This document shows positions 19,057 through 28,088 of a DNA stretch of 64,000 nt, piece after piece. The DNA is taken from NCBI GenBank assembly GCA_938045805.1, contig CALIBL010000036.1, positions 49,985 through 113,984 of the forward strand, read 5' to 3'. Source of the stretch: an uncultured Rubripirellula sp. (GTDB taxonomy: Bacteria > Planctomycetota > Planctomycetia > Pirellulales > Pirellulaceae). The translations under genes were made by a program, and so were the position numbers. The first letter of the stretch is position 1; each line of letters begins with the position of its first letter. Under the pieces are notes generated by a model. That model ran no database searches, had not been told where the DNA came from, and was given only the letters and a program-made list of their open reading frames with translations.

Positions 19057-20067
19057 ATGGCAAGAAATGAACAACTGATCCGTCAGCACAAGCTCTTGCA
19101 ACTCCTTGAGTTTTCGCGGTTCGGACGAACACTCGAGGAACTCCGCGGTGACCTCGTTGCCGATCTTGGTCTCTCCGCATTGCACGGTCGCACGGTACGT
19201 CGCGACATTGAGGCATTGCAAGCTGCAGGGTTTGATATTCAGACAGAGACACTCGAACGCGGCAAAGTCTACAAGCTCGGCCAGAACAATAACAGCGTCC
19301 ACGAAGTGGGAATCTCCGCCACCGAGTTGATCGCATTGTCGATCGGACGTGAACTGCTTTTTCCGCTGTTGGGTACTCAGTATTGGCAGGGCATTGAGAC
19401 GTTCTGGAACAAGATTCAAGAAGCGGTTCCCAATGGCGTCTTTGACCACTACGCAAGATATCGGAAATCACTCCATGTCTTCGGCAGCCCGCGGAAAAGC
19501 TACGAAGATCAGGCGGGGATTCTAAAAACCATCAACCGATCCATTTTGGAACATCGAGTCGTGGAGATCGAATACGAACCGATCGGCAAATCAGCCGCAA
19601 TCCGCAGGATTGAACCTTACGGGCTCGCCGTTTACCAGAGCAGCATCTATGTGGTTGCCGCTGCGGAAGAAGTGGAAGATCCAACCGAAAGATTGAGACA
19701 CTGGAAGCTTGATCGCTTTCGTGCTGCTAAAGCGTTAGACGAATACTTCAAACCCGATCCTAACATTGATTTAGAAAGCCATCTCGGGCGAAGCATCGGA
19801 ATCTTTTCTGGGGATGACCCCACGATTGTGAGGATTCGCCTTGGGGAGCGTGCGGCAGCATGGGTACGGGAAGACCCTTGGCATCCGGAACAAACTTTGG
19901 AGCCGCAGCCCGACGGTTCAATCATCCTCTCGGTGCCAGCTTCGCATCCTCGTGAACTCCTTCCCAAAGTCCTGTCACTCGCTTCGGATGCGGAGGTTCT
20001 GGAGCCTGCATCGTTCCGCGAAACGATCGCTGAATCCGTCAAATCGATGGCTGATCGGTACCGATAA
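19057..20067 (+). CDS. WYL-domain transcriptional regulator with HTH (YafY-like)
   Basis: 336 residues. Residues 1-75 form a winged helix (RQHKLLQLLEFSRFGRTLEE, then GRTVRRDIEALQAAGF). From about residue 150 comes the WYL domain, with EHRVVEIEYEPIGKSAAIRR and IEPYGLAVYQSSIYVVAAAE, and a C-terminal WCX extension with PASHPRELLPKVLSLASDAE. The family senses nucleotide-like ligands and controls stress, DNA-repair or defence genes. No defence genes are next to it; the following gene at 20258 is a large secreted protein. ATG at 19057, with a GTGGG stretch 8 bases before it, is a reasonable start. Confidence 0.93.
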   Translation: MARNEQLIRQHKLLQLLEFSRFGRTLEELRGDLVADLGLSALHGRTVRRDIEALQAAGFDIQTETLERGKVYKLGQNNNSVHEVGISATELIALSIGRELLFPLLGTQYWQGIETFWNKIQEAVPNGVFDHYARYRKSLHVFGSPRKSYEDQAGILKTINRSILEHRVVEIEYEPIGKSAAIRRIEPYGLAVYQSSIYVVAAAEEVEDPTERLRHWKLDRFRAAKALDEYFKPDPNIDLESHLGRSIGIFSGDDPTIVRIRLGERAAAWVREDPWHPEQTLEPQPDGSIILSVPASHPRELLPKVLSLASDAEVLEPASFRETIAESVKSMADRYR

Positions 20068-20257
20068 ACAAGCCTTAGGTTGGAAGCTCTCCTCGGTTTT
20101 TCCAAGAGATTCGTCGGTAGAACAAAATCGGTTTCCTATCTGGAACCGACACCCGCGAGTGACGCGAATCAGCTAAAATTTGGATCGTGGTTCGGTAGTA
20201 CGCCAAGTCCCTTCTGACTTTATCGACTCGGCTGACCTCACGCACGGATTGGACAAC

Positions 20258-22321
20258 ATGTCATCGCTGAAACCGCAAGCTTTTACCAAGACAAACACAA
20301 GCAGCATGATGCCGCTGGTTGCTGCACTCCTTTTAGCAACAACGGTTGGTTCACCATTTCCGGATCACTCCGCCACCGCGTTGGAAACTCGCGCCTCACG
20401 CGATTTAGTCGGCCAACTCATTGAGCAACTTGGCTCCGACAGTTACGCAACAAGATCACGAGCCAAGGAGAGCTTACAACGAATTGGTCTCGAAGCGTTC
20501 GATCAACTGCAGTCGGCGCAATTTCACCCCGACAACGAAATCGCCCTCACCGCTCGGTACCTCATCACCAGCCTCAATGTCAGTTGGTCCAAAGAAAGTG
20601 ACACGCCCGAAGTCCGAGAAACACTCGATGAATACGGCGGACTGAGTGAATTGGAGAGGGAACGTCGAATCAATCGATTGCACAGTTTCACTCAGCGTAG
20701 CGGACTAGCGGCTCTTGTGAGGATCACGAACTACGAGCGGACCAACCGCTTAAAAATTCTTGCTGCAATGCTGATCATGGATCAGGAGCTACCTGACGAT
20801 GCGTCGAGCCGCGCCGAACAAGGCAATGTGATTCTCAATACGCTTGCCAACAACGAACGGCCCGCCACCGTTTGGCTCCGACAGTACGCACAGGATCTAA
20901 TCAACAACCATTACCAAAGTGCCAATTGGCGTAAGATTCTTGCGGAACAAATCGACTTAAACTCAATCCGTATGCAGCAGGCTCGAACAGAAAATGCGTT
21001 TCCAAAGGTGGCCAGCGAGGGGTCCGCTACCCCTGAATCTGGAAAGTCGGAGCCTGGTCGATTTGATGAGCTCAGCAAACCTGAGCCAGACGATCTTCGA
21101 GGTAGCATTCTGGACGAAGCGTCGACCGCTGAGACACCTAGCCGAGAAGAATGGCTTGATCTAGTAAGAAGGTGTGCGATGCGAGCGTACCAAGACGATC
21201 AGCAACAAGAGGCCATCGCATTGGCGATCGATTATCAAGAGCTCATTGCTCCCACCACAAAAGAGCTAACCGCTGCCTGCTCATGGGCGATCGACCATCA
21301 ATTGCATCGGTTTGTACTTGAGCTCGAGCAGCGACACCGCGAGATGTTTCAAAAGCATCCAATGCTGCTTTATGGAGCTGCTGAGGCTTTATTGGTCGCA
21401 GGTGAAACGGTAAAGGGCGATGAGCGTGCAACCGAGGCTCTCAAAATGAATCCGCTCCCCGAGACAGATTCAGGCGATGCCCAATCATCCAGCTCCGAAC
21501 TGGACCCTCGTGCCATCGAAGAAATCGCTCGAGGACATCGAGACATCGCAACACAACTCGCTGATCGAGGGCGATTCGAATGGGCCGAGCGTGAACTGAG
21601 ACAGATCATCGATCGCCTGCCCATCGATTCCGTCTCCGCTGCATTGGCCCGAAGTGATCTCGCTATCCTCTTTGCAGATCTGGAACGTCATCGCGAAGTT
21701 GCCGATACCCTAACACCGTTGATCGATCGGCTTGAGAAAGACGCAACGCTGAAACAGCAACTGATTCGCCTTAGCACGTTCAACTATTCCTTCGTGATCA
21801 GTAACGCACAATATCACAGAGCGTTAGCAATGATCAGTGAAGGGGATTTGGAGCCCGCAAGACCATTGCTGGCTCAGGCGTTTCAGCGATATCCCGTCAA
21901 CGTTGACATTCTCATTTCCATGCATCAACTCGATGGAGACGAGGCATGGAGAAACCTGGTCAGTCGAACCCTCGAGATGAGCATTCGACAGATTGAACAA
22001 TCGATTCAAGACGTTCGCGAAGATGCAAAGCGGTTCGGACAACCGATTCGTTTAGAACTCGGTTACCAACTCAATCAGTATGCTTGGCTCGTGGCAAACA
22101 CCGAAGGCAATCAGGAAAAGGCTCTAAAATACAGCCTCGAATCACTTCAAATTTCCAATGACAGCGCAAAGATGGACACCTGTGCTCGATGCTACTTCGC
22201 CGTAGGAGATTTTGCGAACGCGATGCGGATGCAACAACTCGCACTCAAACAATCACCCTACTCACCTCCTTTACTTCGACAACTCAAGCTCATCGAAGAT
22301 GCGATGGAAGCAGGTCGCTAG
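20258..22321 (+). CDS. Large exported helical-repeat protein
   Basis: 687 residues from the ATG at 20258; MSSLKPQAFTKTNTSSMM then AALLLATTVG and a small-residue stretch before LETRA give a signal peptide. Residues 40-250 hold helix pairs starting LIEQLGSDSYATRSRAKESL, like the HEAT-type repeats found in many planctomycete secreted proteins (SYATRSRAKE is a usual first motif). An acidic linker follows near residue 285. From about 420 to the end are tetratricopeptide-like helices (ARGHRDIATQLADRGRFEWA, then SLQISNDSAKMDTCARCYFA). Such proteins probably bind partners at the cell surface. No catalytic motif. Alone on the plus strand after the WYL regulator. Confidence 0.75.
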   Translation: MSSLKPQAFTKTNTSSMMPLVAALLLATTVGSPFPDHSATALETRASRDLVGQLIEQLGSDSYATRSRAKESLQRIGLEAFDQLQSAQFHPDNEIALTARYLITSLNVSWSKESDTPEVRETLDEYGGLSELERERRINRLHSFTQRSGLAALVRITNYERTNRLKILAAMLIMDQELPDDASSRAEQGNVILNTLANNERPATVWLRQYAQDLINNHYQSANWRKILAEQIDLNSIRMQQARTENAFPKVASEGSATPESGKSEPGRFDELSKPEPDDLRGSILDEASTAETPSREEWLDLVRRCAMRAYQDDQQQEAIALAIDYQELIAPTTKELTAACSWAIDHQLHRFVLELEQRHREMFQKHPMLLYGAAEALLVAGETVKGDERATEALKMNPLPETDSGDAQSSSSELDPRAIEEIARGHRDIATQLADRGRFEWAERELRQIIDRLPIDSVSAALARSDLAILFADLERHREVADTLTPLIDRLEKDATLKQQLIRLSTFNYSFVISNAQYHRALAMISEGDLEPARPLLAQAFQRYPVNVDILISMHQLDGDEAWRNLVSRTLEMSIRQIEQSIQDVREDAKRFGQPIRLELGYQLNQYAWLVANTEGNQEKALKYSLESLQISNDSAKMDTCARCYFAVGDFANAMRMQQLALKQSPYSPPLLRQLKLIEDAMEAGR

Positions 22322-22430
22322 AAATGTGACCCCATCACTGGGATCAGCTGCCTAATCTTTGGCGAGCGATTCCACCAAGCTGAGTTCGTCTCCTTTCCTT
22401 TCTCCATCCCCACGCGAGACTTCCCTAAAG

Positions 22431-23123
22431 ATGAAACCGATTGTTCAAATTTCGCTCGACCTCACCACCATCGAAGAAGCGATTGAGACGGCGGAGATGG
22501 CGATTCGTGCCGGAGTCGATTGGCTCGAAGCTGGAACGCCATTGATCTTGGCTGAGGGCCTACACGGTGTTAGAGCTTTACGGGAAAGATTTCCAGAGAC
22601 GCCAATCGTCGCTGATCTCAAAACGATGGACGGTGGATACCTTGAAGCAGAGATGATGGCAGGTGCCGGTGCAACGCACGTGGTGGTGATGGCTCAGGCA
22701 CACGAAGAGACCATCAAATGCGTGGTTCAAGCTGGCCGTGATTGCGGCGTGGGAGTGATGGGCGACAACCTCGGCTACCAAACCATGGTGGACGGAGCGA
22801 AACGTCTTGAAGACTTGGGCTGCGATTATATTGTTCATCATATTGGCTATGACGAACGGCGGGGAATTGCGGCGAGAGGCGAACGCATGCCGAGCCCACT
22901 CGATGACCTTCGCGCCGTCGTTGACGCCGTCAAAGTTCCTGTTCAAGCGGTGGGTGGCTTGACGATTGAACAGGCGATTCGCTGCCCGGAATATGGAGCC
23001 CCCCTTGTCGTTCTCGGAGCTCCGTTAACAATCGATGCCGATGCATTTAAAACCGCATCGGGGGATCTCGAAAGCTCCCTCCGTCTGATCTGTGAAAAAG
23101 TTCATGCCTACGGTGAAAACTAG
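22431..23123 (+). CDS. HUMPS/OMPDC-family aldolase-decarboxylase, 3-hexulose-6-phosphate synthase-like
   Basis: 230 residues from the ATG at 22431, where MKPIVQISLDLTTIEEAIE is the family's strand 1; 24 residues upstream are unrelated. The motif ADLKTMDGG (near residue 62) carries the Lys and Asp of the OMP-decarboxylase superfamily in the form used by hexulose-6-phosphate synthase, and GAGATHVVVMAQAHEETIK continues it. Near 125-150, GCDYIVHHIGYDERRGI is in place of the usual substrate loop. It should act on a sugar phosphate, either condensing formaldehyde with ribulose-5-phosphate or decarboxylating a keto-acid sugar phosphate. The next gene starts 13 bp after the stop with its own strong ribosome site, so they form one operon. 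Confidence 0.8.
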   Translation: MKPIVQISLDLTTIEEAIETAEMAIRAGVDWLEAGTPLILAEGLHGVRALRERFPETPIVADLKTMDGGYLEAEMMAGAGATHVVVMAQAHEETIKCVVQAGRDCGVGVMGDNLGYQTMVDGAKRLEDLGCDYIVHHIGYDERRGIAARGERMPSPLDDLRAVVDAVKVPVQAVGGLTIEQAIRCPEYGAPLVVLGAPLTIDADAFKTASGDLESSLRLICEKVHAYGEN

Positions 23124-23128
23124 GGGAG
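23122..23128 (+). promoter_or_regulatory. Ribosome binding site for the zinc dehydrogenase gene
   Basis: AGGGGAG, overlapping the end of the upstream stop codon, lies 8 bases before the ATG at 23137. It is a strong Shine-Dalgarno sequence and sets the start of the dehydrogenase at 23137 rather than at the upstream in-frame ATG at 23092, inside the previous gene. Confidence 0.8.
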
Positions 23129-23136
23129 ATCCATCA

Positions 23137-24165
23137 ATGAGTGAATCTGCAGCAGTTGTCAATTTTGCACCGGAACCCGGCAGTGTTGAAATTCGTTCGT
23201 TTGCCAAACCGACCATAGGCGAAGAGGACGTTTTGGTTGAGGTCGCAGCGGTGGGAGTCTGCGGTAGCGATCTGCACCAATGGACTTCCTCCCATAGTTG
23301 GCCCGTCAACTACCCCGTGGTGTTGGGGCATGAATTCGCTGGAACGGTTGTCGAGCTCGGTGCTCGGGTGCAGGGATGGAAAGAAGGAGATCGGATCGCG
23401 AGTGAAACCGCAGCCGTGATTGACCTGAACAATCCGATGTCGCGGCAAGGTCGATACAACCTTGACCCCACCAGAAAAGGTTTCGGCTACGGCGTCGACG
23501 GAGCGATGACGCAGTTTGCCCGAGTCCCCGCGAGATGCCTGCACCGAGTCCCTGATGCCTTGTCACTCGATCACGCAGCGCTCACCGAACCTTGCTGCGT
23601 CGCCTACAACTCAGTGGTGGGCAACTCGCGAATCACGCCCGGTGATCGCGTCCTTGTGATTGGACCAGGCACCATCGGAATCCTCTGTGCGGCAGTTGCA
23701 AAGCTGTGCGGAGGCGATGTGGCGATCCTGGGCTTGGAGTCAGACACGGCTCGCTTTGAAATCGCCAAACAATATGGTTGCACCCCACTGACCGATGCAC
23801 GCGATTGGGCGTTGGAAAGAGATGGACTCGGTGCGGATGTGATCATCGACGCTGCGGGTGTCTCCCCAACCTTGAAACTTGCAATCGATCTTGTTCGCCC
23901 ATCGGGCTGGATCACCAAAGTTGGCTGGGGGCCCAAGCCGCTCGACTTCTCGATTGATCCGCTCGTTCAAAAAAACGTGACACTTCAGGGAAGTTTCAGC
24001 CACCACTGGGCCATCTGGGAGCGAGTTCTCGCTCTCCTAACCAGTGGACAGCTCGATGTTGCACCGATCATCGGGGGCACTTGGGGCCTTGAGGATTGGC
24101 ATGAAGCCTTTGAGACCATGCACGATGGAAAGATTGTCAAATCGCTCCTGAAACCGTCGCTTTAA
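23137..24165 (+). CDS. Zinc-dependent medium-chain alcohol/polyol dehydrogenase
   Basis: 342 residues. VGVCGSDLHQW near residue 46 gives the catalytic-zinc Cys, YPVVLGHEFAGTVVELG near 64 the zinc His-Glu, and GDRVLVIGPGTIGILCAAVA near 170 the NAD(P) Rossmann motif. The structural-zinc loop with four Cys expected near residues 90-110 is missing; instead there is DLNNPMSRQGRYNLDPTRKG, so only one zinc is expected. Members oxidise polyols or sugar acids such as sorbitol, galactonate or threonine. With an aldolase-like HUMPS enzyme before it and a TIM-barrel isomerase after it, the operon looks like a catabolic route for a polyol or aldonate. Cytoplasmic; the exact substrate is unknown. Confidence 0.86.
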   Translation: MSESAAVVNFAPEPGSVEIRSFAKPTIGEEDVLVEVAAVGVCGSDLHQWTSSHSWPVNYPVVLGHEFAGTVVELGARVQGWKEGDRIASETAAVIDLNNPMSRQGRYNLDPTRKGFGYGVDGAMTQFARVPARCLHRVPDALSLDHAALTEPCCVAYNSVVGNSRITPGDRVLVIGPGTIGILCAAVAKLCGGDVAILGLESDTARFEIAKQYGCTPLTDARDWALERDGLGADVIIDAAGVSPTLKLAIDLVRPSGWITKVGWGPKPLDFSIDPLVQKNVTLQGSFSHHWAIWERVLALLTSGQLDVAPIIGGTWGLEDWHEAFETMHDGKIVKSLLKPSL

Positions 24166-24240
24166 AAATCGATTAGTCGAAGCAACGCACCGCTCCTATC
24201 GCTTCCCTCTCCTCCTCACTCATTCGCGTCCAACACTGAC

Positions 24241-25131
24241 ATGCCGAAATTAGCAGCTTTCCCGAAACTCTACATGCAAGCACTCTGCAAAGACGGAACC
24301 ATGAGCCTGTCCGAGTGGATCGAAATGGCATCGCAACTTCCGGTGCAGGGACTTGAATGGTACGCAGGCTTCTTGGAAATGCAGGATCGCAGCCAATGGA
24401 AGTCCATCCGAAAGAAGGTTGAAGAGAAAGGACTCACCATCCCCATGATGTGCTGCTCGCCAGATTTCACCCATCCGGATCCCGATTTTCGCGCAGAACA
24501 AATTGAAAAAGAGAAATTCTGGATCGATATGACGCACGAACTCGGTGGAAACTTCTGCCGAGTTTTATCCGGACAGCGACGCCCCGAGGTCGCACGGGAA
24601 GATGGGGTTCGATTCGCGGCTGAGTGCATCGACACGTGTGCCGAATATGCGGCAGAAAAGAAAGTCACCTTGATCATTGAGAACCATTACAAAGACGACT
24701 TCTGGAACTACCCCGAATTCGCCCAAATGATGGACGTCTTTTGTGACTTGGTTGATGCGGTCACCGCGGAAAACTTTGGAGTCAATTACGACCCAAGTAA
24801 CACAATCTTAGCGGGTGAAGATCCACTCGACTTGCTTCGCCGAGTGGCACCTAAAGTTGTCACCATGCACGCAAGTGATCGCTATCTGCTCGAGGGAACG
24901 ATTGAAGATCTCAGAGCCGACGAAACTGGGGCCGAGGGTTATGCCAAACGATTGAGCCACGGGGAGATCGGCAAAGGGCTCAACGACTACGATGCCATTT
25001 TTTCGATCCTGAAGTCCGCTGGGTTTGCGGACAATTGGATCAGTATCGAAGACGGGGTCGATGGCTTTGATCAGCTCATGCGAAGTGCGGAGTTCCTGCA
25101 GAAAAAGATAGCCGAGCACTGGCCGAGTTAG
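24241..25131 (+). CDS. Xylose-isomerase-like TIM-barrel sugar isomerase/epimerase
   Basis: 296 residues. A single TIM barrel of the AP-endonuclease 2 / sugar phosphate isomerase class: GLEWYAGFLE near residue 38, IPMMCCSPDF near 66, FCRVLSGQRRPEV near 102, LIIENHYKDDFW (metal-ligand Glu near 142), FGVNYDPSNT near 180 (metal-ligand Asp), VVTMHASDR (His), and WISIEDGVDGF near 265 (Glu). These four metal ligands are those of hydroxypyruvate isomerase and tagatose epimerase relatives. It is 75 bp downstream of the dehydrogenase on the same strand and completes the three-gene operon. ATG start clear. Confidence 0.88.
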   Translation: MPKLAAFPKLYMQALCKDGTMSLSEWIEMASQLPVQGLEWYAGFLEMQDRSQWKSIRKKVEEKGLTIPMMCCSPDFTHPDPDFRAEQIEKEKFWIDMTHELGGNFCRVLSGQRRPEVAREDGVRFAAECIDTCAEYAAEKKVTLIIENHYKDDFWNYPEFAQMMDVFCDLVDAVTAENFGVNYDPSNTILAGEDPLDLLRRVAPKVVTMHASDRYLLEGTIEDLRADETGAEGYAKRLSHGEIGKGLNDYDAIFSILKSAGFADNWISIEDGVDGFDQLMRSAEFLQKKIAEHWPS

Positions 25132-25152
25132 CGTATCAAACCATTGGCCCGC

Positions 25153-26802
25153 TTAATTCCCAAACGGGTTAGCGCCACCAAACGGATCTTCCATCGCCTC
25201 GCCACCGCCGAAGGGATCGTTATTATTGTTCCCGCCAGCGCCGAAGGGATCGTCTCCTCCCCCACCAAACGGATCGTTACCGCCGGCTCCAAAGGGATCA
25301 TTCCCTCCCGCACCAAATGGGTCGTTACCACCTGCTGCATTGCCGTTACCAGCAGGCTGAGACTCTTTGGTTGAGGAAGATTCGTCAACGGAGACTGGGA
25401 TCTCAAGTTCGTGGTGGAAGGTGGGTAGGTCTTCACCAATTGCGTGAACGCATTGAACGTCACCATCCTGACCCACGAGATAAAGCCGGTTGGTCATTGT
25501 ATTGACAACAAAATCAGCCGGACGCAATCCACGTGGTGCAAACACCAAGTCACCGGTAGCGAGGTCAACCACCTCGCAGTGACCACTCAGTGTGGTGAGA
25601 TAGAGTTTTCCATCGATCACGCCGACCAATTCTCCCACACCGCGAAGCGGCTCTTCCCAAGTGAGTGAGCCCGTTGCCGTATCGAGAGAAAATAGATTGC
25701 CGTACGCGGACCGCAAAAGAACCTGATTGCCAAAGACGAGTGGCTCATTATAGAAGGGCTCGCCAATCGGCTGACTCCAAAGCACTTCGCCGGAACGAGT
25801 CGCTTCGATACCGTACACCTGACCACCCTCTGACCCGAAGAAGAATCGGTTTCCCTTTGCCGCAGCAATTCGTGAACTAACGATCCCATCAGTTTTCAAC
25901 CTGAAAAGCAGAGACGGAACCCCCTGCATCTCCATCACGTACACAAATCCGCGATCGGTTCCCCAAGCAGTTCTCGATGAACCCACATCCGGTGACTTCA
26001 CGGGTAAGGCCAACGCGTCACCCTCCACCTTCTCGAGAAAAGGATCAATCGTTGGATCGCGCATCGGGTAACACTCGATGCCACCGCCGATCATGGGAAC
26101 CATGACGAATTCACCGGCAATCGTTGCACCGAAAGCTGGAGCACCAATGGTATCAATCGTCGACATGACCTCGCCAGTCTTCGCGTCAACTTGGTAGATA
26201 TTGGATCCGTTAACGACAATCAAATGTTCCTGATCAGCGCCGAGCGAGAGGTAGGGAAGTTGCGGATCACCCACTTGGATTCTCCAGATCGGCTCACCTG
26301 TTTCCGCATCTCGACTTTCCAATGTTCCATCGTCAGAGATGGAGAAAAGATTGACCCGCGGAATGGAGCGAACTCGGAATTCAGCTTCGATCCCCTTACG
26401 CTTGAGACGTCGAATCTCATTGTTGGCTCGGCGTTCTGCTTCCTCACGAGGGCTGAGATGTCCGTTTGCAGGAATCGAATCGAGACGCATTCTCGCGATC
26501 AGCTTCTCCTCGCCAGCTCCAGTTTCTGATGCATTCTCGCCAGCCGCCGCATTTTCTTCGTCGGTCGCTGCAGCCGAAGATGTAGCGGATTCGACGATCT
26601 CGACGAACTCAACCGGATCGTCCTCCATCACCACCAACTGTTGATCCGCGATCGATTCGACTCCCCAAGGAGCCGTCACTGGCCTGGCCCAACTCTGCTT
26701 GAGTCCGAGGAGCTCGAGAGCAGTCGTGGAAACAAGATCGTCGGCTACCGTGACGCCAAAGGCGGTGAAAGAAGCGAGAAAGGTTGCGATGATGCGGTTC
26801 AT
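25153..26802 (-). CDS. PQQ-type beta-propeller secreted protein with NDPFG tail
   Basis: 549 residues from the ATG at 26802: MNRIIATFLASFTAFGVTVA is a signal peptide, while the frame's longer start adds 15 residues. After an acidic low-complexity region near residues 55-85, a WD/PQQ-like propeller of seven or eight blades is visible in repeats such as GEPIWRIQVGDPQLPYLSL, YQVDAKTGEVMSTIDT, YGIEATRSGEVLWSQPIGEP and FSLDTATGSLTWEEPLRG. The last 59 residues are eight-residue repeats (NDPFGAGG type). It is probably a soluble or surface-bound scaffold reading partner proteins; no PQQ-enzyme active site is present. Convergent with the isomerase operon. The propeller call is firm, the role unknown. 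Confidence 0.85.
   Translation of the reverse strand: MNRIIATFLASFTAFGVTVADDLVSTTALELLGLKQSWARPVTAPWGVESIADQQLVVMEDDPVEFVEIVESATSSAAATDEENAAAGENASETGAGEEKLIARMRLDSIPANGHLSPREEAERRANNEIRRLKRKGIEAEFRVRSIPRVNLFSISDDGTLESRDAETGEPIWRIQVGDPQLPYLSLGADQEHLIVVNGSNIYQVDAKTGEVMSTIDTIGAPAFGATIAGEFVMVPMIGGGIECYPMRDPTIDPFLEKVEGDALALPVKSPDVGSSRTAWGTDRGFVYVMEMQGVPSLLFRLKTDGIVSSRIAAAKGNRFFFGSEGGQVYGIEATRSGEVLWSQPIGEPFYNEPLVFGNQVLLRSAYGNLFSLDTATGSLTWEEPLRGVGELVGVIDGKLYLTTLSGHCEVVDLATGDLVFAPRGLRPADFVVNTMTNRLYLVGQDGDVQCVHAIGEDLPTFHHELEIPVSVDESSSTKESQPAGNGNAAGGNDPFGAGGNDPFGAGGNDPFGGGGDDPFGAGGNNNNDPFGGGEAMEDPFGGANPFGN
25156..25332 (-). repeat. Coding repeat for the NDPFG tail
   Basis: About seven imperfect units, mostly 24 bases, encoding GGNDPFGA-like octapeptides at the C-terminus of the propeller protein. 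The units differ at silent positions, so the peptide rather than the DNA is conserved. Low-complexity Gly/Asn/Asp/Pro/Phe tails of this kind occur on secreted planctomycete proteins. Confidence 0.8.
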
Positions 26803-27433
26803 CAGGACGTACACCTTTGTAAATTTCCGAGTCGACACCATGCTCATTTACACGGCGACGAAGGTAGCCCACACACTCGTGAGGTCCACCTAAGTATTAT
26901 CACTGAAAATTCAATGCTAAGCATTGCTTTGGGTGCATCGCGAAAAGAAGGCTGATGATGGCGACAAAACGCCTACAAATCAGCAAATCCCCCACAATGC
27001 GAAAATCAATCCGCCAAATCCCACCGGGATTCGACAAACCCAGAGTCCAAAAAACAGGCACTCTGGGATCTCTAGATAAGATCGTCACACATCATAGCTT
27101 ACTCGACAGTTCTTCCTACCGCGAATGTTTTGTAACCGGACCCGTCACAAAAAATCAGGTACAACCCACGCGACCGTTCCGACCCCCAACCGGCCCGTCG
27201 CGCACCAAATCGGATTTTCGTCAAAAGCCGACCTGAGCCACCACGCTTGATTCTGCTTCATCACCAGACCGCCCCCCCCATCGCGGGACTCCAACACTTG
27301 ATACCACGTTGCGGCATCTTCCTGAGATCCCATAATGTTGCTCTGAGGTATCTCGATTGAGTTACCGTTCGAGTCGATGAAGACGGATCCTCGGCCGACA
27401 ACAAAGAAAAAGACCCTCAAAAAGAGCAGATCG
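26803..27433. other. 631 bp divergent intergenic region
   Basis: No supported gene between the divergent propeller and DJ-1 genes. It contains a 15-base palindrome (26912-26926), and an 8-base inverted repeat CCCAGAGT (27039-27046) with ACTCTGGG (27060-27067) that is not followed by a clear T run on either strand. A minus-strand frame at 27145-27471 reads plausibly in its middle but runs into the DJ-1 start and has no convincing start of its own; it may be a gene remnant. The region is long enough for two promoters. Confidence 0.5.
26912..26926. promoter_or_regulatory. 15-base palindrome upstream of the propeller gene
   Basis: CAATGCTAAGCATTG, a perfect inverted repeat around a central A, 110 bp before the propeller protein's start. 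Size and position suit a dimeric regulator's operator; no regulator is identified. Confidence 0.35.
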
Positions 27434-28018
27434 ATGTCGAATTTGGGCAGTGGTGGAAAACGAGTCCTCATGATCGTTGGCGACTTTGTGGAGGACTACG
27501 AAGCGATGGTTCCGCTTCAGATCCTGCTCTGTGCCGGCCACCAAGTGGCAACCATTTGCCCCGGCAAAACTGCGGGGGACAGTGTTGCCACTGCGATCCA
27601 TGACTTTGAAGGTCATCAGACCTACAGCGAAAAGCCCGGGCATCGCTTTGCGATCAATACCGACTTTACAACCGTTGATCCTGCCGACTACGACGCACTA
27701 GTGATCCCCGGAGGACGAGCCCCCGAGTACCTTCGACTCGACGCTCGCGTCCTCGAGATCGTTCGTCATTTTGGTGAAACCAAGAAGCCCATCGCTGCGA
27801 TCTGTCACGGACCGCAGATCCTCGCGTCCGCGGGTCTTCTTCAAGACCGGCAATGCAGCTGCTATCCGGCTGTCGGTCCCGAAGTGACCGTTGCCGGCGG
27901 TACCTACGTTGCGCCGGCGGAAACCATGGATTCAGCTCACGTCGACGGCAATCTCGTAACCGCTCCCGCTTGGCCCGCACACCCAGCATGGATGCGAGCC
28001 TTCCTTGAACTGCTTTAA
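27434..28018 (+). CDS. DJ-1/PfpI family protein
   Basis: 194 residues from the ATG at 27434; the frame extends to 27377 with a Lys-rich stretch that is not part of the family. [16 protein letters not shown] is strand 1 with the conserved acidic residue, [16 protein letters not shown] is the nucleophile-elbow approach, and [19 protein letters not shown] carries the reactive Cys (AICHG). ESAxMDxAHVDGN-like ending [20 protein letters not shown] is typical of the PfpI/YhbO group. Such proteins act as deglycases, chaperones or glyoxalase III in the cytoplasm; the particular activity is debated. It lies 70 bp upstream of pepF on the same strand. Confidence 0.9.
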   Translation: MSNLGSGGKRVLMIVGDFVEDYEAMVPLQILLCAGHQVATICPGKTAGDSVATAIHDFEGHQTYSEKPGHRFAINTDFTTVDPADYDALVIPGGRAPEYLRLDARVLEIVRHFGETKKPIAAICHGPQILASAGLLQDRQCSCYPAVGPEVTVAGGTYVAPAETMDSAHVDGNLVTAPAWPAHPAWMRAFLELL

Positions 28019-28088
28019 TCGTTCTTGATTCGATACTGAAATTGCACCATCGAAACACCGAGTCATCTTCCTAACCGACTGAAAACGA

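Noticed and set aside
27039..27067. CCCAGAGT/ACTCTGGG hairpin considered as terminator
   Set aside because: No T run follows on the plus strand, and on the minus strand only three T; no gene ends there.
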